Of a stretch of 64,000 nt of DNA, positions 35,581 through 48,160 are shown piece by piece (position 1 is the first letter of the stretch; every line of letters starts with the position of its first letter). The translations under genes and the position numbers were made by a program. The notes below the pieces were generated by a model. It made no database searches, was not told the DNA's origin, and saw only the letters and a list, made by a program, of their open reading frames with translations. This DNA comes from Turnera subulata. Its lineage: Eukaryota; Streptophyta; Magnoliopsida; Malpighiales; Passifloraceae. The stretch covers positions 1 to 64,000 of the forward strand of contig JAKUCV010007115.1 in NCBI GenBank assembly GCA_028386065.3. Reading direction: 5' to 3'.

Positions 35581-38500
35581 CTACTTCCCATGCTTCTTAC
35601 CTACAACTCAAGAATCATTTTGTTAGTCACTTAAAGTCAAAAGTGCACTCGAAAACCTTTTGAGAATTGGGGTGATGCAAAACTATCATGGTAGATTATG
35701 CTAATAAGTGTGGCTATCACTTTGCCCTGATTCAAGTTTCTTAGCCAGTTTTATTCCCAAAGAGTGGCAGTGTTTCAAAAAGAATAAAACATAGTGCTTA
35801 ATTATAGCCAATGATGACTTATTGATGTTCTGGTGCAATGCAAGTGTAGCTCAGTTCCGTAGCATAGCTTGATGAAATGAATAAATGTGACAAAGGTTTC
35901 CTAGATAAAACCTATTGGCATACCCAGTACATAAAATACTTTAAAGAGCCTTAAACTTCAGAATCATGATCAACATTAATATACCTTTTTGAAACCATGA
36001 TGATTTTCGAACTGCCTGGCGGATGTGTCGTTCTTGTCTTTCCAGCAATTCATCTACCCTATGCGATTGAGACAACAATGGTCCTGAAAAATCAACCTTG
36101 TCCCCTTGATCTTCAAAACCCTGTTCACATCAAACATCAGGGTAGTGAGATAATACATAATTAAAAACTATGTATCTCTAACTCTAAGTATTCCACGATA
36201 TACATACCATAGCACGAGGAAAGTAAACAATCAATCAATAAAGCCTCTTTTCTTCCTGAGGCTACTTTTTGGAATTATAATTTTTCAGCCATGAGAAGTT
36301 TTTCTGAATAAAATCATGGTAAGCCTGATGCTCGCCAATGATTGTAAAACAATCTATTAAGGTTCAGAAACTTTATCAAGAAAAAAGAAAGGGCCATCCT
36401 TCTAATGATAGCTTTTCCTTATATTGGTGAACAACATTTCCAAGGTAATTAATATGTCAGTTGTCGCGCACCAGCACAACTATTTCAAAAATGATTTTTA
36501 AGTATTACGACATATTGTATTTGCAAGGACAAAAACACGCGCACTCCTATAACCCTCACAATGGCAGAGTTGCTGCTCTTTCCAGTTCCACTATGATTTT
36601 TTCATTGTAATGTTCTTAAACTTATGGTATGTTAACAAAAAAAGAACTACGCTTAAAAAGCAGAAAGTCAAAAACCTTACATACAGAGCTGTCTCTACCT
36701 ACTCAAGCCACCAAAAACAAAAACATCATATTAGTTTTCACCATTTTGTTGTTCAGAAGTTGGACATTTTCTATTAGCTTTAGATTCACAAACGTACCAA
36801 ATTGTTTCTCTTGGCTTCCATTTCCTCTCTTTGATAAAGTGCCCATGATAGCTCTTGTGAATGATATCCATCAGAGGCATCAAATGAATCTGGACGTTCA
36901 AGTTGGCTCCATTTTCTCTGCAAAGCACGCTTTGAAATCTCATTTGAATCATGCCCTCTAGAATTGGTGCGGACTCCATATGTAGCATCCAGCTTATCAT
37001 GCCGTCTCGAATCGGAATTTTCATTTCCTTGCAATGCTAATGCTGGTTCCAATCCATTACTGACGCTACCTTTAGAAATAGACCTACTATGGGACTTTGC
37101 AGAGGAGTCCTCCTTCCGTCTCCTCGCCCATACAAAACCACTTGAACCAGAAACTTGCAATGGACCAGAGAAAGGAATGTCTCCTTGTGATGCATTCTTC
37201 ACATGGAAATACTCGTCCAATTTCTCAAGTGATGCATCCCTTGCTTCCAGAGCTGACTTGGATTCACCTTTTGGGACACGGGGCTTAATATTATTGTTGT
37301 TTTGTGAAAATTGTTTTCGAGCAGCCAAATCCTGCAAGACAGAGCGAGGAAGTGATGCGTGTGAAATAGCTTCTATGACAATAGGACCAAAATGCTTGTT
37401 TGTGGTTGTGTGTGTGTGTGTGTGTATTAGAGGAGGGAGAGAGAGAGAGACCTCAGCTGGTGCTAGCTTGCTAATTCCACAGGGCTTTCTTGATCTCCTT
37501 GCTTCCATCCCACGAGCTCTCCCACTTATCTTTTTCCTGAAATTGCAGATAGTAATCTGTTATCAGCAGAAGCTATAGCAATGTAATCAATCAAGTTTTA
37601 TTAAATTGCGAATGCAATTGGGCACAGTTTGAAGCAACTTTTAGATGGTTTGATCTACATTGGATTCCTAGCCATATGTAGTTAATGTCTAATCTAGAAA
37701 CTTCAGATAAGATAAGCAGTTATGGCAGGTACGTTTTTTGCTAATTTTGTTGAAATTGTCCTCTAGGACTGTTGCTTCGTTTGGAGGAAGAAAAAAAACT
37801 AAAACTCTTCAAAGAGAAGAAAAAATGAGAAGCATTACCTTCTTGCATCCTCGCGATGTTTGGCATCAATTTCTTTGCAAGGTGGTAATTTCGGCATTGT
37901 TGATGGATCACAAGCGTAAGGCTTTGTAGTGAAATACTGCAAATGAAGTAAATAGACTGCATTAGTAATAGATGATGATGACGATGATGAAAATTAAGAA
38001 AATAATGAAACAATAACACTGTATGTACAACCAACAACTCCGACAGATGATGATGTCCTATCGAACTTGATAAGTAAACTCATTTCACAGCCATATAAAT
38101 TAAGGCAATGTCTTGAACCATCAACTGCATAGAAGGAAATAAACACCTCAGAAGCAAGAGCAGAGGAAGCAGTCCCACGCTTGTCTGGCTCCACAGAAAG
38201 AAGAGTTTCGATCAGGTTGACAGCAGGTGCTGGAAACTCTTGAAATGTCTCGTGAAGAGAACTATCATATGGTTGCTGTGGTTTAAATAAGGTTCCATGA
38301 GGAAGTCTGGATGTTTTCCAGTATTCTTCAGGTGGAGACCCACAAAGCTTGAAAATTTTATGCAATTGCTCAACCTGAAAGGTAAAAAAATAATGCTTCA
38401 CAAACACTTCAAGAGCCAACAACATCTAAGGAAATCATAAGAGAAGCTAAATTTCACTAACTCTAAGTTTCTCATACCTCCAAAGCAAGAAATACAGGTT

Positions 38501-39816
38501 AATCATTAATAAGAATAAACCACATTCTTGAATCAGGCGATTACCTCTGTTCTTCCCTGAAGAGCAGGTTTTCCGGTGAGAAGTTCCGCAAACACACACC
38601 CAACACTCCAGAGATCGACAGCTGACCCGTAATCCGTTGAACCAAGCAAGAGTTCAGGAGGACGGTACCATAAAGTCACAACACGACTTGTCAAAGGTTG
38701 TCTCTGATTATAACTACAAAAATTTGCCAATCCAAAATCCGCCACCTTCAGCATCCCTTCATTGTTTACAAGTAGATTCGATCCTTTGATGTCCCGATGC
38801 ATTATACCTCTTGAATGACAGTGATCAATTCCAGCTAAGAGCTGCTTCGTCAAGCATTTGATCTACAAAAAGAAGAACAGAACTTACACTACTGCAGATT
38901 CCCTGCTACAGAATGTAACCCTGAAACTGAAACTGGAACGCCCCAAAAAAGAATTCATTCTAGAGGAGCCCATCATCTTCTAGGACAAAGTGAACAAACC
39001 TGTGATTCATTGAACTTGACATCAGGGGAAGCCAAGAGTCCGGTGATATCATGTTCCATGTACTCGAAAACCAAGTACAGGCTAGATGATAATCGAGAAG
39101 TAATTAACCCTTCCAGTTTCATAACATTTGGATGATTAAGCTTGCGAAGAATCAAGATTTCTCTTGCCATGAACCGAACACTCTCGGGCTCAAAATTGTC
39201 AAATCGCACCTTCTTCAAAGCAACAATCTTTCCTGTTTCAAACTCTCGCGCCCTGAATACACTGCTATATGTGCCCTGTCCTATCTACAAAAACCAAAAT
39301 TCAAACTCCAATCAGCTTTAAAAAAAATAAAGCAAACCCCAAAAGTTACAATTCTGATAATAATCCAACCATAAAAAACCAAACTTTCCCATCACATTTA
39401 TATATATATATGTAAGTATGTGTATAGGTTATTAATTAACAAGGTATGTAAACGTTAACAACCACCTTTTCCAATTTTTCAAAAGCATCAGCCTTGAGGG
39501 GGACCCAGCCCTGGATGGCTTCAGCGGCGACGGCGCTGAGCCAGGCGGGCCAGCCGGCGGCGACCTGCTCTCCCTCAATGTACTTGTGCAGGTTCCTCAG
39601 CCTGAAGCTCAACGACTCCCCGTTCGAGCTGGCCCTCCCGGACTCACCCAACTCGCTCCCGCAACTCAGCTCCCCATTCTTCTTCCCGGCATTCCCCTTG
39701 CCGGAGCTCTTCTTCTCCTGGTCCTTCCCGGCCCGCAACCGACCCGAATTTATCCGCCCCGAATGGTCGACCGCCGGGGTCACCGTGACGTTCTGCTTGG
39801 AGCTGACGCAGCCCAT
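35581..39816 (-). CDS. Plant CDK-like (CRK-type) serine/threonine kinase, 684 aa, N-myristoylation motif
   Basis: Protein kinase of the plant CDK-like family near CDKC/CRK proteins. Nine GT-AG exons: 39466-39816, 39000-39284, 38545-38862, 38147-38374, 37839-37936, 37452-37536, 36798-37331, 35985-36120, 35581-35600; 2055 bp in frame. The N terminus MGCVSSK is a classic N-myristoylation and possible palmitoylation site, so membrane attachment is likely. The kinase domain spans about 118-400: IGQGTYSSVF loop, Lys141 in VALKK, HRDIKGSN with Asp236, DFG at 254-256, and VVTLWYRPPELL in the activation segment. The PSTAIRE position reads FEPESVRFMAREI. The long Ser/Lys-rich C-terminal part has no known domain. 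The last exon is only 20 bp and encodes the end GKKHGK. Cyclin partner and substrates cannot be read from sequence. Confidence 0.95.
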
Positions 39817-41216
39817 TTCCGGTTAATGATCTTTTGCCCCTAAAACAGGCCCGGCGAGCGGGTTAGAGTCCGGGAAAAGACTCGTCTCTGTTTTTTTTTT
39901 TCCCTCTGTTTTCTCTTATTGGCCTTGCATGGTGGAAGACAGAAAACATATAAAAACACAACCTCAAGAAAAACAAACAAACAACCAGGTTTGGGTTTTT
40001 GTTTAAATGGCTTTTTATACCCAAAAACCCAAACCTTGGAGGAATGTTTTTCGATCACTTCCTCTGTATCAACTTTTTGTTTCTCCTTGTATTTTTCCTC
40101 CTTTTTTTTCCAATTCTCCTTCTTTGTTCTTTTGTTCACTTCCCAGCTTCTCTCCTTTTCAATTACCCGACAATCGCGGGAGATAGTGGACGCAATATTT
40201 TTAATGGAAGCGCAATCCAAGGACTAAAATTATAAAAATTGAATCTTTCTTCTTCTTTTTTTTTTCTCTCTACTTCTAGTAATAGTACACTCTATTTTTG
40301 TGACTTTTGTATCCCTTGTTCCTGTTTGCATCGAAGCTTCTGTTTTTAAAGTGTTCAAAAAATTCTACTTCCCTGTAGTTTTTTTTTTCTTAAGGTCAAG
40401 CTCAAAAATTACTGTAAAACATAAGGAAAAAACTATAGTTTGTTTTTTTTTTAATTGTTTCCAATGGGTAATTGGTTTTGGTAGTAATAAAGAGGTGGTG
40501 GGCCCAAAAAAGTAGGGTGCCAATGAGGTGGTCTGTGTTGGGATTTTTTTGCAGAGTTGGAAACTATGGACTGGAATTGGAAGATTATTGGGTGCTATTT
40601 TTTCTTTGGTTGGGGGTGGTGGGGTTGGGTTTGTTATTGTTGACTAATGTTTGATAGCTGGGTGATGCAATTGTAGTAGTTGTTTTTCCTTCTTTTGTTG
40701 GTTGTAAAATTATAATACTAGTAGTAGTAGTTGTTGTTGTTTTTGGAAGATAAATAGTGGGTCAGGTCCTGTTCCCATTAAAAAGGTTCTCAAAATTTTT
40801 TGAAGTTTCAATTTCTTTGGTTTCATACTTGACGTAATAGTAGGGGAATTAATGATGATGGGGATTTTAAAGAAGAACCCAAAAGAAGGAAAGTGAAAGG
40901 AGAAAAGAGAGAGAGGTGAAAATTATGTCATGGGCATGGCAATGGCATTACTTCAATTCTGCTTTCTTTCTTGTTGGTTTGATCTTTTTCTTTTTCTTTT
41001 TCATAGTCTCCTCCTCTGCTATCCTCCTAGGCCCTGGCCTGGTCATGCTGCTGCTCTCTTTCTGGGTTCCCATTTCTGACATAAAAATTACTCACTTTTT
41101 CTTACACTGTCATGGAATGTGGATCCATTCCATAAGTTGAGGCTGGGCCTTGGGGTCCACTCTCAAAAATAATGGAAACAAGCATCTCTATGTTGTTCAT
41201 GTTGTACTATTTCTTC
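39817..41216. other. Promoter side of the kinase gene and intergenic DNA
   Basis: T-rich and pyrimidine-rich sequence upstream of the kinase start, with a small GTA/GTT microsatellite near 40715-40740. No gene recognised. It ends in the left target duplication of the LINE. Confidence 0.5.
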
Positions 41217-41233
41217 CCTTAATTCTCAATTTT
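41217..41233. repeat. LINE target-site duplication (17 bp), left copy
   Basis: CCTTAATTCTCAATTTT here and at 43835-43851, identical over 17 bp. The left copy runs into the poly(T) that is the tail of the element read on the minus strand. Confidence 0.93.
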
Positions 41234-43834
41234 TTTGGTCGAAACCGGGAAGTATATTAGAAAATATACGTGAGCTGAATACATGGTTAGAAGTCGATAG
41301 CTCGAGTCGACTCCTATCTTATACAAGAGACATGCTAATAGCAATACAGAAACAACATGATAAGGAATCTAAGTCCAGAAAGTCAGGACAGGAAGAAAAC
41401 ACCAAAAAATACTGAACATAACATCATAATGACTGATAAAACAAAGTCAAGGGTTGTGATAGGTCAGCGAGGATGGAAAGTATCAGGCGGCCGATCCGCT
41501 GCCATACCCGAGCTGGATGCACCTGGAGAGAAGATCATGCGATGGTCGTCTTCAGTAAGGACCACCACCGTATGATTTTGTTTTTTGCGGGGGCGGGGAG
41601 GGGCTGGATGGTTGAAATTGCTAGAGATAACAGGGTAGTTGGCAGAGGGAGGGACTGGGGAGATGACTGATCCGGTGGAGGCTTGGATAACATCTGGAGT
41701 AGAGGGGAATGTGCTGGCATTGGAAACATCTTGAAGGGATTGTCTCTTCGGGTTATCCTTGGATATGAGCTTTGAGATTTTCAGAGGTTGGGTTTTTTTG
41801 GTAGTTTGTTTAGCGAGTCGGGTAGCAACTTTACTTTTGGACCTCTTGAGGGACCCGTCCCCTATGAAATCCTGAAGTGTGGGTAGGTCAGGGGTAGGTT
41901 CAGGCTGGTCATGGTTCTCGCTGGCGGTTGGTAGTGGTGGAGGGGGGGCAATGATAGGGGGTGGTACTGGGGGAGCATTAGTTTCTGCCTGCGCCATCGG
42001 GGTAGGTGTGTTTGTGCCGGGGGTTGTCACGGGAGGTGGCTCCTCAAACCGAGCATTCTCCAAAATATGAAACCTATTGGTTGCGTTTCTGGGATGGGAG
42101 ACTATAGGGGGAGCCGAGGGGTTGGTGAGTGGACGCCGAGTGAAACGGTTAGTCCTCCGGGGCACATTCATCCATTCTCCCCTCCCGTTGTTTACCGTGG
42201 CGGCCGGCGCCCCAGAATACATTAAGGGAGCAGGAGGGGGCATTGCCTCGCATTTCTGAACCTGTGGTGCTTCTGGACAAGCTGAGATATTATGATTTAA
42301 ATTACCACAAATATAGCATATGTTATGTAGCCCTTCATAGCCAACTTTTATGGGTTCGCCATCAAGATGCACGGTACCTTTCAGAGGTTTTGTCAAATCA
42401 AGGAGAACAGCAACTCTAGCAAATTTAGCTCGAGTGGGGTTGGAAGAATTACCGTCAAGCTTGATTGTTCGGCCCACCATATTCCCGAGTTGTTTGAGAA
42501 TTTTGGAGTGATACCGATTCGTGGGGAAGTCTGGGAACTGGACCCACGTCACGATCGAATCAATCTTCCCTGTGGAAGCGCGGAAGTTGGGAGACCATGG
42601 TTGCACACTCAGCACATTCCCGTAGATCATCCAGGGGCCATCGGTCAAGGCATGAATGTAGTCTTGTGATGCCCAGAACCTCACCAAGTAAAAATTGTTC
42701 TCTAGGTCTAAAATTTTGAACGCCCCGGTTGGCTTCCAAAGGGTTTGCAATTGGGTGTGGAGGGCCTTATAACCAATGGTTCGTCCATACAGCTTAACAA
42801 CTACGGCATTCTCCCATTGTTTGTCCAAACGAGCTTTGAACGGATCGGATAGTTCCAGGTTAGGCACGCCATCAATATGAGATACAAACAAATCACCTTC
42901 CTCGTACTCAACTTCACCCTCGATTTCCCAAGGGTCAGACTGGTACAAAGGGTTAGGCCCGCCAAAGAGAGTGTCTCGATATGTAGGGCGAGATTCCTCC
43001 ATGTGCACATCTGGTTCGCCATTCGTCATATCCACGGTGGGAGGAGCAGAGGTTACTGATGCTGGGGTGATGAGCATCCTTGTCGGGGATGGAGAAGAGG
43101 GTCGGTTCCGGATGGTGGCGGTGGGTGTGGTGCCTCCTCGGTCGCGGGACCTGGATCTCCTCCGGGGGATGGGGCTGTCGGTGGGATGGGGAGCTCGGTC
43201 TGCATGGCTGGTTCTTCCGTCTACAGACGTCATGCTTTCTGGTGGATTCGCCGTGGCCATGGAGACGGTGGAGATGGCTCGACGCGACTCGAAGTGCTGT
43301 GGAGGAGGCGTGCCCGTGTCAGGATGGTGGCGAGATAAGCGTCGCACGGGGGCTGGAGAAGGCGTGGGCAGGTCAGTAGCGCTGGCAGCCTCCTCCGCCA
43401 TCATCACCTCGGCAGCTATGGTGGCCGGTGACGGATCGGGTGGTGGGTGACGCTGCTCCATTGGATGGGTGGTTGGACTTCCACTCGGGGTGCTGGAGCC
43501 GCTGCCGACATCAGGTTCCATGCCCTCCAGTGGCTCGCCCGGGGTTGCTGCAACCGGTGGACTCGGAGAAGAAGATGGCACGCGCGCCAGAGGCGCGGCG
43601 CGTGAGTCCACAATCGTCTTCAAGGTCTGTCTGCCGGTGCGTGGTCGACGTGGAGTGGATTTAGTGGAAAGGTCTGGGCTCGTGGCTTCACTCGGGGCGA
43701 GATCTAGCTTCTCACGCCATGATTGGCCTCGCCGGAGAAGGGGCGGTGTTAGTCGGGAAATTTCTCTGGGTTTGGTACTGTAGCTGTATCGGGGAGAGAC
43801 TTTGTAACCTTTTATGTGAAACTTTTTACTTGCT
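41234..43834 (-). mobile_element. L1-type plant LINE carrying ORF1 only, about 2.6 kb
   Basis: The element is read on the minus strand. The 5' end is next to the right duplication (43835-43851), then comes one long ORF1 and a roughly 220-bp 3' region that ends in an A-run next to the left duplication. No ORF2 (endonuclease/RT) sequence is present: the 3' region is closed in all frames. Perfect 17-bp duplications and an undamaged ORF1 indicate a young insertion. It must have been moved by ORF2 protein supplied elsewhere, or it is a recent internal-deletion copy. Confidence 0.9.
41464..43623 (-). CDS. ORF1: LINE ORF1 protein: DUF4283 domain plus CCHC zinc knuckle
   Basis: A 719-codon open frame; it stays open further 5' to near the element end without an in-frame ATG. 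The first in-frame ATG is at 43519-43521, so the product may start there. The N-terminal third is Pro/Ser/Thr-rich and disordered. The middle holds a DUF4283-type segment (FKARLDKQWENAVVVKLYGR onward, then PTGAFKILDLENNFYLVRF), followed by a zinc knuckle CYICGNLNHNISAC and a Pro-rich, basic C terminus. In plant L1 elements this protein binds the element RNA. No stop or frameshift is seen. Confidence 0.88.
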   Translation of the reverse strand: MKTIVDSRAAPLARVPSSSPSPPVAATPGEPLEGMEPDVGSGSSTPSGSPTTHPMEQRHPPPDPSPATIAAEVMMAEEAASATDLPTPSPAPVRRLSRHHPDTGTPPPQHFESRRAISTVSMATANPPESMTSVDGRTSHADRAPHPTDSPIPRRRSRSRDRGGTTPTATIRNRPSSPSPTRMLITPASVTSAPPTVDMTNGEPDVHMEESRPTYRDTLFGGPNPLYQSDPWEIEGEVEYEEGDLFVSHIDGVPNLELSDPFKARLDKQWENAVVVKLYGRTIGYKALHTQLQTLWKPTGAFKILDLENNFYLVRFWASQDYIHALTDGPWMIYGNVLSVQPWSPNFRASTGKIDSIVTWVQFPDFPTNRYHSKILKQLGNMVGRTIKLDGNSSNPTRAKFARVAVLLDLTKPLKGTVHLDGEPIKVGYEGLHNICYICGNLNHNISACPEAPQVQKCEAMPPPAPLMYSGAPAATVNNGRGEWMNVPRRTNRFTRRPLTNPSAPPIVSHPRNATNRFHILENARFEEPPPVTTPGTNTPTPMAQAETNAPPVPPPIIAPPPPLPTASENHDQPEPTPDLPTLQDFIGDGSLKRSKSKVATRLAKQTTKKTQPLKISKLISKDNPKRQSLQDVSNASTFPSTPDVIQASTGSVISPVPPSANYPVISSNFNHPAPPRPRKKQNHTVVVLTEDDHRMIFSPGASSSGMAADRPPDTFHPR

Positions 43835-43851
43835 CCTTAATTCTCAATTTT

Positions 43852-45780
43852 CTCATTGACCCCTCAATTGGACATTACCTAATCTAGTTTATGATTACTA
43901 GCATTGACCCTTTTTATATTCTTAATTATTTCTTTTTGTTTTTGCTTTTCAAAAGCACACTTTTGTATGTTGGGAATGAATTACTAGATAAGAAGGGTTT
44001 TACACATTGATGGTGATATAATTAGGGGCTCCCTTTAATTATCAGGATTGTGTCTTTGCATTGAAATTGGATCTTGGGACCATTTCATGCCTGATGTGGG
44101 CGGGTGATTGGCCAACAACAGTGACATCTTCATCACCTTTCTCTAATTTTAATTTCCACACTTTTCCTTTATCTGAACATTCTTTTTCCTGTTTCCCCAT
44201 TTATCTTCCTCCCTTTTTTCCACAAAGAACATGCAATGCTTGGATCAAAGCTAGCCATGCATGTATTATAGTAATAGCATATTCTAAATAAAGGTATAAA
44301 AGTGAGAGTACTAGCTAGCGGATCAGTGGGCTGATATTTCTGTCATAGAAGTATCGGCAAGCAGATTCCTTTGTTGGTTGGCCAAAACTCTTTTGCATAA
44401 GGATGATGATGTATTTGCTGCATAAGATAATCAATTTTCAAAATTTTATTTGGAGATTTTTGAACTATGTTTTCATTTTGATATTATTCTATGTCATTTT
44501 CATGGAGCTGTGATCATTAATAATTATTTCCAATTGTTACAAGAAAAAATGGGCAATAAATCAGATAAGGCCATAAGGGAATGAGATGACAATGTCACAT
44601 GAGCTATAACTCACTATAGCATAAAAGCCTCTAGCCATTATTGTGTGATAGGTGATCAAAATTAAGTTTCAAAATTTGAAATTTCCAGCTGAACAAATTT
44701 GAAACACAATCTGAAAGCATGCAGTATTATATATCTGCTGTGTCGTGGACTGAAAGGCATAAATCTTCAAATCTCTTTCGTGTCTTTCGGTCATTAAATG
44801 CTCTGCCTCTTCTTGGGCTAATTCCCGCTATTCTTGCACTAAGTGACACACACATTTCTTTCAAACCATTTTGCTTCGAGAAACATGGTGGTTTGAGAAA
44901 AAAAAAATCAGATGTCAGTTTGATAAATCAACGGCATTTCAGCGGAGATAATGGACAAGAAAGTCCAGTAAATTAACATGTTTTTAGGACAAATTAAAGT
45001 AATTGCACATTTTAATTGTCCAGCACCGATAAAAAAAAAAACATTTGTATCCTATGAACCGTATAATCCAAGTAGATTTAGTTATTCCATAAAATTTTCG
45101 TTATCTTTACGTTATTGGTATGCTGTACCTTAATTTAATACACTTTTAGGGGGATAAAATAAGTAATCTTTTTGGCATTTTGCATGTGCCACCACCACTA
45201 CTTCATTTCATATTAGGGCATCATTGCTGCCTACCACGATCGGATCAAGATCCCTCTTGTAGTACAAAAGCACTTCATTGCCCCTCATGCACCTAAATAT
45301 ATCATAACCCGTAAAGAAGCCTTTTAACTGTATAATCATATATTTTAGTTTTCCTTTTTTAAAATAAGAAAACTTCTAAGTAGTATAAGAACGAATAAGA
45401 TAATTTGACTCGGAAGACGACGTAGTCTCCTTATGCTTCAATGCTTAAAATCCTCGCCCGAGATAGAATAAATTTTTATATTTATTGAAGAATGCAAGAC
45501 TTTGAATTGAATCATCGAATCAAGAAAGACCAAGGAGCTTTCTGATTCTTACTACACGTTAGCTAATCCGATTAAGTTGTTGAGGAAAAGATAATTAACA
45601 TTATTTTTCTCTTGTTTAGGTGGAAACAATTGAATATATAATCTTTTGCTCCTCCACCTTGTTTTGCTATGCGAGAGTAATCTTAATTAACGCTCACGTT
45701 TTGGATTAATGTTTCCTCGATTGGTAGTTGATGATAGAAAATTCTATCAAATCAAGCAGTACCAAAGTGGATATCTATTA
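43852..45780. other. Intergenic, nothing recognised
   Basis: AT-rich, without long frames that resemble genes. It lies between the LINE and a small MITE-like element. Confidence 0.5.
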
Positions 45781-45788
45781 ACATGCGC

Positions 45789-46103
45789 AGGGCGGATCCA
45801 GAAATAAAATTTAGGAGGGCCAAATCATAATACCATCTTGAATAATAGGGAGTAAAAAATATTTAAGGGGGCCAAATCATAAAACTATCTAGAATTGTAA
45901 GGACTGAATTATATTATGTAAGGAAACATTTGGAAAAAAGTGCAAAATAGCAAAACAAGAGCTCAAACCCGTGAGCTGCAGCAAGCAATGAGACTCAAAT
46001 TCCACTAAACTACAAACCAACTTAGGAAAAATTATTACCATATTTATATAAATTTGGGTCTTAGGGCGGGCCTGGCCCCCTTACATCCCCTATATCCGCC
46101 CCT
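45789..46103. mobile_element. MITE-like element with GGGCGGAT terminal inverted repeats
   Basis: The left end AGGGCGGATCCAGAA and the right end TATATCCGCCCCT are inverted relatives, and both ends carry GGGGGCC-type subterminal motifs. GGGCCAAATCATAA occurs twice inside (near 45817 and 45871). A possible 8-bp target duplication (ACATGCGC versus ACATGGGT) is imperfect and offset by one base, so the family (hAT or Mutator) is uncertain. There is no coding capacity. Confidence 0.6.
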
Positions 46104-46515
46104 TACATGGGTGCATCTAACTATTAGAGCAAGTGATGAGCAATATATAGCACATATATATTTAGCCTTCGACAAAAAAAAAAAAATATATAGCATATAT
46201 ATTGGAGAAAAGAGACTCAAAAGTGAGGGTAAGTCAAAGTTTGGTTAAGTGGTGTAAACGTCAAATCATTACATCCATCAACTCCTTGCATCACATCAAG
46301 GGACCTAAACATAGTTAATACCTAACAAGAATTAAGTCCCAAATGAAAATAACGTAATTACAATAACAGAATATTATGGAATGGTGCAATGCAAACAACT
46401 AGATCTTATTCTAAAACTTGATATTGATGTTGCAGTTGGTAGCTTCCTTTCGTCTGGGTGTAGTATTAAGACATAAGGAGGGAAAAATGAAAGGAGGCCT
46501 TGAGAAGCAATTCAC
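46104..46515. other. Intergenic
   Basis: Contains an A-run and ATATATAGCATATATAT-like repeats at about 46138-46202. Nothing else recognised. Confidence 0.5.
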
Positions 46516-47929
46516 TTAGTGCCCGTTTAGAACGCGGGTTTGGGGGGCGCGGGATCGGGATTGATCCCGAACTCACCGTTTGGTTGAGCATAGGATTGGG
46601 TGGGATCGGGAACGAGGGTGGGACCGAATCCCGCGAACCCGGAATAGAAGGCTTCAATTCCGCTTTTTCAACTCACCCGCGAGGCGCGGGATTGAAAAGC
46701 CGGGATAGGGATTGATTTTTACGGACGGGCGTGTCCCGGCCATTTTTTCATTAATACGCTTTTACCCCGTCGGTATAAAAGCATTTTTTTCCTGTTGAGA
46801 ATAGCCAGACTTGACCCGACACTCTCCATCATCCTCGTACAAGGTATTTCCTCTCTTTTCTTCTCTTTTTCTTCTCCCCCGAGTTCCTCTTCTGATTCAC
46901 ATAAATGGAAATTAAGGTTCTTGATAGAAATCGTGTTCTCCAACTTTCTTTTTCCCCTTTTGCTTCGTTTTCCCTCTGCCTTTACTCATCCAAACCCAAA
47001 AAATTGGAAAGCCCCAATTCATACCCTAAGAACCCGGATTTCTAATCCCGAAATTGAAGATGCAATTGGGTTATAATACATGTTTCAAATTTTGTTTCCC
47101 GTTAAGTTAGCTTTGACTCGTCACTAATTCAACTTCACTCTCAGTTGTGTAGGTGGATTGGTCGAAGGCTCGACGGGTTGGTTTGAAGCTTGAGGGCTCG
47201 ACAGGTAAAAGTAATTCCCCTCTTCCTTTGATTTTTTCTTTCTGGGTTTTGAGCTTGTATAGCATATATACTATATACCCTCCTTTTTATTTCTAGCCCT
47301 GCAAATAAATAGCATGGAGTAGACAGGATGCCAAGTGTCTTTCGTCTTGCTTGTTCGTCATACCCTCCAACTTTGCTTGCTCACGTTAGAGATAAAATGT
47401 CTTTCGTCTTTCTGTAATTTTGGCCTAGGAGGAGGACGTTGGTGCAGTATGCCAATATCCATAAGAATGGGTGGAAACTAACTGTTATCATAGCCAATGT
47501 TCCTCCCTAAAAACTTGTCTTCTTTTTTAAATGCACTTGTAATCCTTCGGCAAAAGCTCTGGGTGTGTTCATATCCTGCAAGAAGTATTAACATACATCC
47601 TATATGCTAAAAGAGTATATATGCTATTTATAAAAAGGAGGGTATATACTATATATGTTGTACATAGATTATTAAGTTTAATTGTTATGATTTTCGCTTC
47701 AGTTTATATCTTTGCTAGTTAGTGTGCACTTCTGTCCAATTAAGTGTGTTACAATTGCATAGTTGAAATGCCTTCGTTGGAAATTATAGAGAATGGAATT
47801 CTGTTGTTTTTCTGATGATGAATGTTTATTTTTTTGCAGGACCCGGAGCTAAAGTTGTTACTCTTTGCACTCGAAGCATCTAATTGGATTCTCAAGGTTA
47901 GTTTTTACTGTAACCTTTATTTTTATGGC

Positions 47930-48071
47930 AAACAATGAAACAATTATAGGTTTGGATGTTATGAGAACAATTGTATGTTTGGATGTTATGTGAACAATAG
48001 GTAATGGATGTTAAGTGAACACTTGTATGTTTGGATGTTAAGTGAACAATTGTATGTTTGGATGTTAAGTG
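47930..48071 (+). repeat. Tandem repeats in the Harbinger leader, shared with the ORF3 3' region
   Basis: Degenerate copies of a unit of about 27 bp (TGTTTGGATGTTAAGTGAAC) lie upstream of the transposase. The flanking ATGGCAAACAATGAA and the repeat itself reappear at 51613-51700, right over the stop codon and 3' UTR of the third ORF. Confidence 0.75.
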
Positions 48072-48160
48072 GTTGCTTGCCTTGTATGTGGAACTTGCAA
48101 TTGCTTGATTCAGTTGAAGATTGTGTACAAAATTGTATTTGCATTTGCATATAGATATTT

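Noticed and set aside
35175..35663. 162-codon plus-strand frame
   Set aside because: It overlaps the last kinase exon and the 3' UTR on the opposite strand and shows no known motif.
36964..37578. 204-codon plus-strand frame
   Set aside because: Antisense shadow of kinase exons 6-7, whose frame is supported by splice sites and continuity.
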